Below, piece after piece: positions 1 through 9,072 of a stretch of DNA of 64,000 nucleotides. The DNA is from Crotophaga sulcirostris. Its lineage: Eukaryota > Chordata > Aves > Cuculiformes > Crotophagidae. Position 1 is the stretch's first letter. Each line of letters opens with the position of its first letter. Location: the NCBI GenBank assembly GCA_013397455.1, contig VYZB01000520.1, positions 404,954 to 468,953 on the forward strand, read 5' to 3'. Under the pieces are notes generated by a model that searched no databases, was not told the DNA's origin, and saw only the letters and a list, made by a program, of their open reading frames with translations. A program made the position numbers and the translations under genes.

Positions 1-217
1 TTTCAAAAAGGCAACTGAAGAAGAATTAATCTGCTTTTTATTATAAAGCTGGATATGTTCACATCTATTTTAAGTTGTGTAAAGTCCCTCTGTAATTTAC
101 AGAATAGCTTGTACTACTTACAAAATCATAATATAGCTATAAGAAGACACTACACAGGTTCAAACGCAGCCTGGAATTTCTAATTTGAAATATATGCAAG
201 TTTAGATACATGACTGC
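1..217. other. AT-rich flank before the first LTR
   Basis: Ordinary AT-rich sequence with no repeat or coding signal that I recognise. It runs up to the probable boundary of the LTR at about 218. Confidence 0.5.
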
Positions 218-442
218 TGTATTTTAACCTTTAGGCAGCAGTTAAACAGTAGGTAACTGCTCACTGACCCCTCCTCACCCTGTGGGATGGAGAGAATAAT
301 TGGAAAGGAAAAAGAAACAGTTTTAATAACACAATAAAAGAAATAATAATAATAATAACAGCCACAACAACATATATGAAAGAATATAATATATAGCTGC
401 TCCCTGCCCAATGACTGGCCTATGCCCAGCAGCAATTTCACT

Positions 443-565
443 GAGCACAGTGATAGCAGTGAGTGACAGCAATCACAGTGACAACAGCAAATGTATAGGT
501 CACAGCAAACACAGTGATAATAGCAAACACAAGAGATCACGGTGAGCACAGTGATAGCAGCAAGC
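443..565 (-). repeat. Degenerate minisatellite inside the LTR
   Basis: A CACAGTGATAGCAG-like unit recurs with variation. The 17-mer GAGCACAGTGATAGCAG is present exactly at 443-459 and again at 544-560, with intermediate copies such as CAAACACAGTGATAATAGCA between them. The block lies between LTR segments that are adjacent in the other LTR copy of this window, so it is an expansion rather than original LTR sequence. Its Cys- and Tyr-rich minus-strand open frame is a by-product of the repeat. Confidence 0.75.
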
Positions 566-738
566 AGAACACTGAATGTAGAATCCATATTGCCTGTCTG
601 CCTGCTGGTCAGATTCCTATTTCTGTACTGAGATGATGTTATGGCATGCAGTGTGCCACTGGCTAGTTTAGGTTAACTGTCCTGGCTCTGCACCCAAGCA
701 GTAACAAAACATGGGAAATTGAAAAATCCTTGATTTCT

Positions 739-945
739 TAGCAAAAATTAAAAGTGTCTTACCAACACACTTCTCATACTAAATCTTAAAAACAACAACT
801 GCTGAGATAGAAATTATCCCTCTCTCAGCCAAGTATAATCATTATCTAGCAAAAATTAAAACAATATGTTTTATCAATGTTATTCTCATACTAAATCCAA
901 AAAAGCAGCAGCTACTGGGAAGAAAATTAACTCTATCCCAACCAA
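739..945 (-). repeat. Tandem duplication (about 108-112 bp, two copies) within the LTR
   Basis: TAGCAAAAATTAAAA occurs at 739-753 and 847-861, and TCTCATACTAAATC at 772-785 and 884-897, giving offsets of 108 and 112 bp. Each copy ends in a CTGGGAAG/CTGAGATAG-AAATTA-TCTATCCCA-like block. The LTR at 16066-16631 has only one such unit, so this is a lineage- or copy-specific duplication of the U3 end. Confidence 0.75.
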
Positions 946-953
946 AACCAGAA

Positions 954-1529
954 TAGTGAGTCCTGAGCTTTCTCCCACCAGATTATAATAGCCAAATAGT
1001 AGAAAGCTGAGAACATATACTGGCTTGTTCAAGAAAGAACTACAATTATTTCCAAAACTATTCCACATTACAGTAAGATAAAACTTGTTTCCCAGCTACC
1101 AATGAAACTATCCTGCTTCAAATTCATTAACTAGCTGGACATAACTTGCTTGTCTCTGATACCTTAGATACCTTTTTTTTTTTTTTTCAGGTGTGAGATT
1201 GTGTGCTTAAGAACTTAAAATACTTTGTTTTCCTTTGCGTCAATCTCAGGATTTATTACTTTCTTATTAGTCTAGTTCTGTTACTTGCTTATCTAGTCTT
1301 CTCCCTGGTGTAAGTGTTCACTGATTTGATGTTATCTAAACACTTTTCTTATAATCGCCTACATTCCTGCACATTGTTAAAATCTCATTGAAAAGAGAGT
1401 ATTTCCAATTGATGGCTGCAGTAATTTGTTGTAGACATCTGTCTATCTCTCCTACTGTTTGTAGTTTTTAAACCTCTTGTGCTGACTCAAAACAGTGGCA
1501 TTCCAGCTTGTTTTTCCGACACTTCAGAA
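954..1529. other. Unique AT-rich stretch with a poly(T) run
   Basis: There is no coding or repeat family signal that I recognise. It holds a 15-base T run at 1173-1187 followed directly by CAG at 1188-1190. The AG after a T tract resembles a 3' splice site on the plus strand, but the sequence behind it carries no convincing open exon. Confidence 0.45.
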
Positions 1530-1828
1530 TCCACCCATGCAGTCTGCACCTCCTAGTCTTGGCTGTAATGATGCTATGGGAGATTGTATCAAAGACCTTG
1601 CTAATGTCAAGGTGAAGAGCATTCACACTGTCTCTTCCTCCATCTACTAAGCCATTAATCCCATTATAGAAAGCTCTTTGGGCTGGTCAAGCATAGTTTG
1701 GCTCAGTAAATGAACTGATCACTCTTAGTCATCTTGTCCTTCATGAGGATGGATATGGTTCCCAGGATGGTTTGCCTGTAATTGTCCAGTCTGTCTTATC
1801 TGGTTGGTCCTTCTTCAACACTGAAGTC
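1530..1828 (-). mobile_element. CR1 LINE fragment, ORF2 (reverse transcriptase) interior, decayed
   Basis: Plus-strand blocks GGGAGATTGTATCAAAGACC (about 1578-1597), CATCTACTAAGCCATTAATCC (about 1642), TATAGAAAGCTCTTTGGGC and GGTCAAGCATAGTTTGG (about 1685) match the antisense of the CR1 ORF2 reverse-transcriptase region as I know it. The order runs from ORF2 interior towards the LINE 5' side. The match ends near 1828 after CCTGTAATTGTCCAG and GGTCCTTCTTC. About 45 bp that normally separate the GGATGG and GGCCTGTAG blocks are deleted. Stops and indels are frequent, so it is an inactive ancient fragment. Confidence 0.75.
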
Positions 1829-1833
1829 CATTC

Positions 1834-2130
1834 TGACCACAGAGTTAGGGCTGACATACATGTTGAAACATCAATAGATTTATTGCCCTAGTCCAAACCA
1901 AATAGATCAGGCACATGGCCCCTGAACAGAGACCTCCCAAAAACCTTGAGGATGTGATTTTCTTCTCCTTATACTACCCTTTTCCCCCTCAACTTTTTCC
2001 AAGTCCTTTACCCCCCATTTCCTCCTGAAAAAGTGTTCCCTGTCTACTCCTAACCCATTTTTCCTGGGTTTGTTAACCTTAAAAATTTATTTCATATTTT
2101 TAACATTGTCCTGGAGAAGTCTCTCTTATT
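1834..2130 (-). mobile_element. Unassigned block with LTR-like layout between two CR1 fragments
   Basis: I do not recognise the family. On the minus strand it has a TAGTATAAGG motif near 1968-1977 and an AATAAA signal at 1879-1884 about 90 bp further on, followed by some 45 bp to a plus-strand TG at 1834. That spacing resembles the TATA/poly(A) layout of an LTR. The C/T-rich segment at 1976-2070 would be purine-rich in sense. No paired target-site duplication is evident, and the right boundary is a guess. It could equally be unique sequence separating two independent CR1 insertions. Confidence 0.25.
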
Positions 2131-2144
2131 CATGAATTCTGTTA

Positions 2145-2415
2145 AGGTCATGCTGCCTGTAGTATTTTGCAATGTTTGTGTTACACCCTTTTAGTGATGG
2201 TGGAGGCTAGGATTAGCCTTCTGCATGCAAACCTTAACGTTTCCAATTGAGTCAGGTGACTTGATAATGCCTGTAATTCCCCAGAGCCTGTTTCTTGCCT
2301 TCTTTGAAGATGAGTGTGAGGTTTATCTTTTCCAGTCATCAAGGAAGCCTTACAATGGTATCAGCATACTCTCTTACCACCCCTGGTTGCATCAGGTCTC
2401 ATAGGGTGTTGTGAC
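2145..2415 (-). mobile_element. Second CR1 LINE ORF2 fragment, overlapping the first in content
   Basis: CCTGTAATTCCCCAGAGCC (about 2270), CTTCTTTGAAGATGAGTGTGA (about 2297), TCCAGTCATCAAGGAAGCC (about 2332) and CCTGGTTGCATCAGGTCTCATA (about 2383) match the antisense of the CR1 reverse-transcriptase segment that encodes the part upstream of the FADD-type motif. Weaker matches extend left through AGGATTAGCC to about 2145. The first ~165 bp cover the same CR1 positions as 1715-1828, so the two pieces cannot be a single collinear copy. Confidence 0.7.
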
Positions 2416-3775
2416 ATTTATTTTAATTCAGGAATTTATATTTTGTTATGCAAGCTTAACATTCAAAGGAAAACAGACCACACTAGTTTTTTAAAAAATC
2501 AGTAAATTCCTTGGCATTTTCCCTTTTCCACAATAGGATTTTCCACACTAGGATTTATTTTTTTTTTTTGGTTAAAACAAGAGTAAGAGTAACAGGATTG
2601 TGAATTTAAAATCTGATTCCAAAAGCTTTTCGTTTTATGATTGTACTACAAAGAAATAGTTGAAAAAGACATTTGAGGCTGTAATGACTCCAGAAACTGA
2701 TCTGGATGGTACCCATAAAGGGAGTAGTTCTACTGCAAAGTGTGGAAGAAAGCACAGGAAAGGACTAATAAGATGGTGCTCTGAAAATATATGCAATGTT
2801 AACAATTGTTATTTTGAAGCCTTATAAAATTGGGCTACAGGGGTAATAAAAAGGATATTTCTTTTCTTCACTAAAGAAACAACTGGGCTAAAAGAAATTA
2901 AATAATATATTATTAAAACAAGTATTGCTGGATATAGAATTATATTTGGAATAGATTTGGAAGAAAATAAATATTCATGTAAGGTAAAGGGTATATTTTT
3001 AATTGGAACTCCATATCTAAAAATACATCTTAAAAGGTACAATTAGAATATTGATTAGAAGACCTAAGAGTATACTTTAAGTAGATGTAGTTTTAGAAAT
3101 TCAGAAATGTACAAAAAAGCTTTAAGGTTTGTTTTTTTCTGTTTGTTTTTTTTTGTTGTTGTTGTTTTCTTGGGATTTGGTTTCAGTTTAGTTTGGGTTT
3201 TTGCCTAATATACTTTAGTGTATGTGACCAATGGACAAATGATCATTCCGGAACAACAAGGAGTTACTTTTAACATATATATATGGTGTGAAAATTGTCT
3301 TTGTCTGACTTTAAAAAACAAATCTAGTGCTAAATGATCTTGCTGTAGTTCTAGCAGTTCCAACCATCAAAGTCTGAAAGGACCTAGTTATGTCTTGACT
3401 TACAGCGATGACTTTTGACAACTGTGTAAACAAACCTACATCTATAACAAATTACTGAAGTTATAGACTGCATGAAGCTATTTGATTTGGGATATTTTAA
3501 ATTGCAGAAAAAAATGAACTCTAATTTAAAAAAAAAAAATTAAAAGGCTATTGCTCTGAGGATGCTTATTTAAAAATTGTACTAGCAAATCCTCAATAGT
3601 TCAACTGAATGTGGGTTTTCTGTCTAAACTGTGTGCATTATAACACTATGCACCCACCTTTACATTTCAAACAACTATGTATGACCTCAAGTGAAGTGAG
3701 TTGAAGAATAAGTCTTCCCGATCTCAATTAAAATTCAATCCTAACACTGTTTTCAAAAGAGCATGAAAATTTATC
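2416..3775. other. AT-rich sequence without recognisable features
   Basis: There are several homopolymer tracts (T9 near 2560, T and GTT runs at 3126-3165, A10 near 3530) and a short (AT)n at 3276-3285. A 77-codon frame on the minus strand (2809-3042) is hydrophobic only because of AT richness and has no homology that I recognise. Confidence 0.45.
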
Positions 3776-4000
3776 ACACAGTACCACAGTATAACCAGGT
3801 TGGAAGGGACCTCTGAGATCATCAAGTCCAACCTATAAGCCAACACTAACACCATCTCATCACCTAAACCATGGCACTCAGTGCCTCATCCAGTCTTCCC
3901 TTAAACGCATCCAGGGTCAGCGACTCCACCACCTCCCTGGGCAGCGCATTCCAGTGGCCAGTCACCCTTTCAGTGAAGAAATTTATTTTATGGAAACACT
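3776..4000 (-). mobile_element. CR1 LINE 3' end, truncated
   Basis: The antisense 3' UTR is clear: GGTTGGAAGGGACCTCTGAG at about 3800-3819, then ATCATCAAGTCCAACC, CACCTCCCTGGGCAGC (about 3930), CATTCCAGTGGCCAGTCACCC and TTTCAGTGAAGAAATT (about 3968). The terminal microsatellite has decayed to ACAGTACCACAGTATAACC. The copy is about 225 bp, so it is strongly 5'-truncated, as is usual for target-primed CR1 insertions. A 63-codon plus-strand frame here is the antisense of the CR1 tail and is not a gene. Confidence 0.92.
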
Positions 4001-7000
4001 TCGATGTTACCACTTTTGTGGAAGATAGGCTAGTTTTGTGGGTGAGAGGATGGTTGTTCTAATTTTTTTTGCTTTTTGAAGGTTCATTTGGTTTCTAGGC
4101 CAGATTTTGATTATTAGAGAAAAGTTAGATGTAAACAATCAAATTAAAGAAAGATAAAATCAATGCTCATACTAGCACTGCGGCAGCTGGAAAAGCAGTT
4201 GTGAATTTTTACAGCCTCACTTTAGAGGTCTTTATTTTCTGTTAATTGGCACTTACTGCTGCTTTATTTGTTCCTAGTCTTAACTTTTGGTTTTGATGTA
4301 TTTAAATCTACAGGCAGACAAGGAAGAAAAGGTAGGAAAAATTGGGATTTTTTTAGATGTAAATAATCAAACTGATTTTTTTTCCCTTTGACCTAGTGTT
4401 GTGCAAAATTAAGAAATAATTTCAATGTAATCAACTGGAATTTTGAGACTATGGTGATCCTAGATAAAATCTTATATATAAGAATGTTAAAAAAAAGCAA
4501 ACAACAACAGCAACAAAAAGGAAAGAAAAAGAAAGTAGTAGTTATTTCCATATTGACTGTGAACAATAGTGGCCAATAACAGTACCAGATTCACCAAAAA
4601 ATCATGCTCTTTTATTACTTCCAACAGTAGAATAGAAAAGCATTAATACTAACAATGCTAATTTATGAACAGAATGTTCCCATTATATCACTTTTTTTCT
4701 ACTTGCTTTCCATCTTAACACCCTAGATTTTTATTAACACTTGCCACACAAAGAATAATTTTTTTTGTTCATTACACTGATATCAACGCTTTCTCATCAT
4801 CGTACATTCACTGAGTCAAAAAATATATTTTAACCCTTCCAATAAAATTCCACTATTCCTAGTTTTCATTTACCTATCTCAGGAAAATCTGCTTTCCTCT
4901 TTCTCTTACCCTAGCAAATGCCTGATTAACCCACAGCTCTTGCTGCCCTGTTATATGCTTTGTTTGCCAGAGCTGTTCCCTTCACCTTCTAGTGGTGAGC
5001 TTTGGCAGCTCCCACTGAGGGATCAGCATCCCAGTAGGATGGAGGTGCACGTCTACGTGGCCATACCAGGTATGGTGAAGGCTCTGATGCAGGTTCCCAT
5101 GGCACTAATTTGATGAGAGAGACAAAAAGAGGACAGGCAGTTCCTCATTGGGTTACTTATCCAGTACTTCACAAAAGACACATTAAATCCAATTTTCTTG
5201 CAGTAACAATGTTATACGTTCTAGCATCTTACAAAAGCAAAAATGTGGTTCATTGAGTTGTGTTCAAATAATATGACTAAAGCACATAAGATACTGGACA
5301 GGAATGTTTTGAAAAAAATCAGACTACAGAAGTTATCTTCCCGTGATTCATATTCAGTTACCTGGGATAGAGCCCAGAAGAAAGGGAAAGCATCATACTT
5401 TTTTCTTTAACTTCCTGTCTTTTCTTTCTGAAATTGTACACTGCCTTGGAAGGAATGCCTGAAAGGAGACAGGTTCAGGACTTGGCCTGTTATTGCAGGT
5501 AGTAACTGATTCAACCACAGTTTCAGGAGCAAGACAACAGCTTTAGCTCTGACTTAAGTATTTTCCCAGTCCTGGTATATGTGCTCCATGAATTTTGTGA
5601 TAGGGCAATCCATGGACAGTAATTCACAGGGGAAGCAAACTTTTTTTTATTGACTACATAAAACTACCAGTAGTATTCCAAGCCATCTGTTTTAAATTTT
5701 GATGGTATGCAGTATATCTACAGTGAGATTCTTTTGACAGTGAACTTCATCACCACTGTACACAGTATATTTATTCTAGTAAAAGTTCATTAGTATTCAC
5801 AAGGATCCTCTGGCTCTGTGATACTAGCAGAAATTGTCAAATTGTTCTTACAATTTATAAGAAGATATAAAATTCATGAGCTGAGACAATGAAAATCCCA
5901 AAGAAATGATGGCTACCATATTTTGTACTCATTTTGCCTTATGATTTCTTTATGTCTACAGAAATGAAGGCAAGTCACCTAACCTTTCATCAAGTCAGCA
6001 TTTTCAGAAATACAAAGACATGAAAAGTGCTTACTAACGCTTCCTTGGCACCTATCCTAGTCTATCTAGAATAAGAACATGAAGGGGAAAAAATTCAGCA
6101 AGTACTGTAGCACAGCATTCAGACCCTAGTTTATTCACTTCAATAAAGCTTCTGTCACACTACCTGTCAGTGTGTTATTGACATCTTGGTAAGGGGAGAG
6201 TGAGAGAGGGTCTTAGTGTCCTTCAAGAATCTAGAAATTTAACTTGGATTTTAATTCTTTTAAAATAAAGTAGATGAAGTAATGGGAAAGAGAGAAGGAT
6301 ACCAAATCTGTGTAAAAAGACAGAAAATAGATACTTCACTGAGAGTTCTTGTGCTTAGTTTGAACTCAAGCCAAATGTCTATCTGTTACAAAATGCAGTT
6401 TCCTAATTCTAAAGCCTGTTGCAGAAGAAATAAGTATTGATAGATAGAGAAGAATCAATTATGAAACAAAAGGCACTGGTTGCTTAGGTACAAATGGTCA
6501 CAAACTGCTCCTATTTAGTATATTTGCTGCTTATAAAAGGTTAATTTTATAAACCTTGAAAGCAGACATGAACAAACTCAATTTGGGGAAAGAGCTGAAA
6601 ATGGGCATATATGAACATGTTTTAATTATTGACAAAAGAGAAAAAATAATGAAAACTCACCATCTGAGAAAGCTGTAGGTAACTGGAACAATAGAATATA
6701 TAGAAAATTAAATTATATTGGATTTATAAGTATTTTAAACATAAAGAACAAAGACAGTTTGAAAGAAGAGTATCAATGTATTGTTGGGAAAAATATGGGG
6801 CATTTGTTGTTTTGATTTCAGTACAGATATATCTGTAAGAGTTTTTTCTCCTGTATTTGGAAATTACCAGATACATTCAGATCACAGAATGATGATGACA
6901 TATTTTGCATTCTAGAAATCATTACAGAGCTATTCTTATATCCAGAAAATTAATTTTCTTCCCAGTTTCTAAAGAACTAGCAGCAATGTTCTCCAGGGAG

Positions 7001-7119
7001 GTTTTCAGTTGCTAGCATTTGGGGAGTTACCCTCAGTAAGTCTTGAAGTGGAGTAAGAGTTTCAGAAGGGTAGAATTTTCACAGGAAGAAATTGTTGTGT
7101 TCACTTAGTTGAAATGAAA
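4001..7119. other. Unique AT-rich sequence, nothing recognised
   Basis: This 3.1-kb stretch has no open frame above 60 codons and no repeat family that I recognise. Short A-rich microsatellite-like tracts occur at 4490-4540. A slightly GC-richer patch at 4960-5110 carries neither splice-bounded open frames nor a CpG cluster. It is ordinary intergenic or intronic DNA as far as I can see. Confidence 0.45.
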
Positions 7120-7790
7120 TAAGCATTGAAGCAGTTTATTGATTTATTAACAACGCAAAATTAAATGGAACTCATAGCCCATAATGATAACAACAGATCA
7201 ACCTCAATGCTAAGCACCTGTAAAATTTTAATAAATGCTCCCAAAGTTTCTAAATCTCCCTCTAGAATTAATCCCAATAAAGCAAACCCCTGCTGGGGGA
7301 GATGCGTTCCCCGGCTGACCCCCACACCTCCCCAGAGTGACAGTCCTCAGGAGGTGACTCTGCACCTGCAGGTCTCTAGGTGTCCCCATGCTGGCAGTGT
7401 ACTAGCTGGAGGCAGTGACTGGTGGTGCTTATGGCCATGGGGTTACGTCTGTCAGGGTTGTGCCTGCCCGCCTGCTGCCCCACTCCCCTCTTCTCCTTCC
7501 CACTACAAATCATCATGTTTCTCTTGCATTTCTGTTTAGCAGATTTTTTATTTTCCTAGAAGTCTCCTGATAATTCCTCAGTTTTTGTTTAATCTGGCCA
7601 GCGGTTCCTACCCTCTTCACCTGTATCGGTCTGAGGCAAATGCCATCTCAGGCAGTTTGGATGTCCCACTCAATCACAACTTTAGACTCGTTCCTGTCTT
7701 GTCGGTTGGTGTTATCCCAGCCTGTTTAATGAGGGTGGGCCCTATAAGGGCACCCACTAGCGAAGAAACAAATATTATATAAATAATTTA
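7120..7790 (-). mobile_element. GC-rich block with minus-strand poly(A) signals, possible decayed LTR
   Basis: Composition changes sharply here. Bases 7285-7500 are C/G-rich in an otherwise AT-rich region, with several CpGs, for example at the GCGTTCCCCGGC segment near 7303. On the minus strand two AATAAA signals lie eight bases apart (plus TTTATT at 7135-7140 and 7143-7148), downstream of the GC-rich part. A TATAAGGG-like palindrome CCCTATAAGGG lies at about 7740-7750, near the other end. A compositionally distinct, 650-bp, poly(A)-signal-bearing block fits a retroviral LTR in minus orientation. A terminal exon or 3' UTR of a minus-strand transcript would also fit. I recognise no family. Plus-strand frames of 124 codons (7165-7539) and 65 codons (7585-7782) are open mainly because of GC content and resemble no known protein. 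Confidence 0.3.
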
Positions 7791-8871
7791 AAATGGTAAA
7801 AGGGCAAAAACTCACAATAGTCCTGTTCTAATTGTTTGAAATTGCAGGAAAAAATAGTGAAATTGATGGCATGGAGCTTAACTGATCAAGATTGAATATG
7901 GGGATAATTTTATGAATGTCAGCATGACTTTACTGAAAAGAAGGCTTGAGAAATTAAATATGTATTTTTTTTAATATTTTTGACACCATATAGTATGGTT
8001 GGACCGACATAACATACTTCTTGCAAGGCACTTGATTCATTCCGAGTGGAAAATTTAAGAAACTGTCTTATGACATTGGTATGGTGCATGACAAATGGAT
8101 TAAAAGCTAGTCTCAAAAGACTGGTAAATGGAAAGAAATTGTACAGCAAGTGTATGTCTTTTGTGCAGTTCATGGTAAATTAGATTTCTAAACCATTCTT
8201 TTACCCAGTTGTAAAGACAGCAAAAATCACTGATAAATTCTGTAGATGGCGCAACATGTTGATGATCAAGTCTTCAGTATGAGAGAGAAAGGTGTAACAA
8301 AATCTGAAGGCTGGACGCTGAAGTTAGAAAAAGAAAACCTCAAAATAGAGCACATCTTAGCAGCAAGATCATTAGGGAGAGGTCTACCAAAAGTTTCAGA
8401 CAAAATTTCTAAAGTAAGCATTGGAAGTTGTTATAAAGGATATGTTTTAATTCAACCCAAAATTAATTCAGGATAGTTCTGTGGTCTGATGTACAAAACC
8501 AGAATGAAATTTTTTGTCAGGACCAGCTGTGGAAACCTCCAAAGACAAGGATTCTACAGTCACATTCGATAAACGCAATAAATCAAGAAAAAGAAGAAAG
8601 TTTTTTAATTTTATTAGGATTTCCAGTGACGTATGTCTGATATTAATAACAAATCTATATAAATTACACAGATGGTCATGTTGTGTCAGCACCTTTGAAA
8701 ATTAGATTAGCAATATCCACCTAACAACAAGCTTGGCTTAATTTATCCAGTAGAAATAAGTAGCTTTTCCCCAGTGGCATTTACAATTAATGAAGGATTG
8801 AATGGGATTCAGAAAACTGAGATTTCTACACCATAGAATATCTTTATATATATTTATTACAAGATCTTTTT
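7791..8871. other. Unique sequence before the assembly gap
   Basis: There is no recognised repeat. Overlapping short frames on both strands (8246-8476 plus, 8468-8692 minus, 8514-8705 plus) are of chance length and lack family motifs. The plus strand at 8450-8600 is A-rich. Confidence 0.4.
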
Positions 8872-8899
8872 NNNNNNNNNNNNNNNNNNNNNNNNNNNN
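8872..8899. other. Assembly gap (28 N)
   Basis: A run of 28 undetermined bases. The flanks are AT-rich (ACAAGATCTTTTT on the left, AATAAAATCAATC on the right), so the true gap may be a homopolymer or low-complexity tract that the assembler could not close. The real length may not be 28. Confidence 0.98.
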
Positions 8900-9061
8900 A
8901 ATAAAATCAATCTTATTTTAGTTTTCTCTGCTACAGAAGCAAAATATTTCCACATCAGGTCCATAACTTCTATTATATTGGAGTCTGCTTTTTCATTCCA
9001 GACAAGCAGAGACACATTTGCACCCAACTTTCTGATCACTGTAGCCATAAAGTTATTTGTC
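8900..9061 (-). other. Candidate exon on the minus strand, 3' part lost in the gap
   Basis: Read on the minus strand, a near-ideal 3' splice site precedes this block: a CTAAT branch-point-like motif, the tract TCTGTCTTTTTTTCCT, then AAG with the AG at 9063-9062. From 9061 the frame beginning ACA-AAT-AAC stays open for all 162 bases into the gap and, if the 28 N are taken literally, ends at a TAA about 15 bases beyond it. The encoded stretch contains residues such as VIRKLGANVSLLVWNEK and EVMDLMWKYFASVAEK, mixed in composition and not low-complexity. I recognise no family. No donor site is visible because of the gap; if the frame really stops beyond it, this would be a terminal coding exon. 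A frame of about 60 codons is not statistically special in AT-rich DNA. It could be a pseudo-exon or an ancient pseudogene. Confidence 0.25.
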
Positions 9062-9072
9062 CTTAGGAAAAA

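Larger units (their letters stand above)
218..953 (-). mobile_element. Solo LTR of an avian endogenous retrovirus, old and internally expanded
   Basis: This is a diverged copy of the same LTR family as 16066-16631. Shared landmarks in plus-strand order are the TTTAACC-like edge near 221, the CTCACTGACCCCTCCTCACC block near 260, the A-rich AATAATAAT tract near 345, the CAATGACTGGCCTATGCCCAG block near 409 and the final CTATCCCAACCAAAACCA block near 933. The retroviral sense strand is minus: the terminal block reads as the 5' TGG-TTTTGG-TTGGGATAGAGTTAATTTTCTTCC type start, and a minus-strand ATTAAA poly(A) signal sits at 322-327. At about 735 bp it is longer than the 566-bp copy downstream, because of a degenerate CAGTGATAGCAG minisatellite (about 443-565) and a tandem duplication of the first part of the element (739-840 and 847-945). 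No gag, pol or env sequence is attached and no clear target-site duplication remains. The family is probably ERVL-like by general resemblance, but I cannot assign a Repbase name. It is non-coding. Confidence 0.8.

Noticed and set aside
202..588. Cys/Tyr-rich 128-codon minus-strand frame
   Set aside because: It lies inside the LTR, and its composition comes from the A-rich tract and the CAGTGATAGCAG minisatellite.
1173..1190. T15-CAG as a functional 3' splice site
   Set aside because: The downstream sequence has no convincing exon or donor. Poly(T) followed by CAG arises readily by chance.
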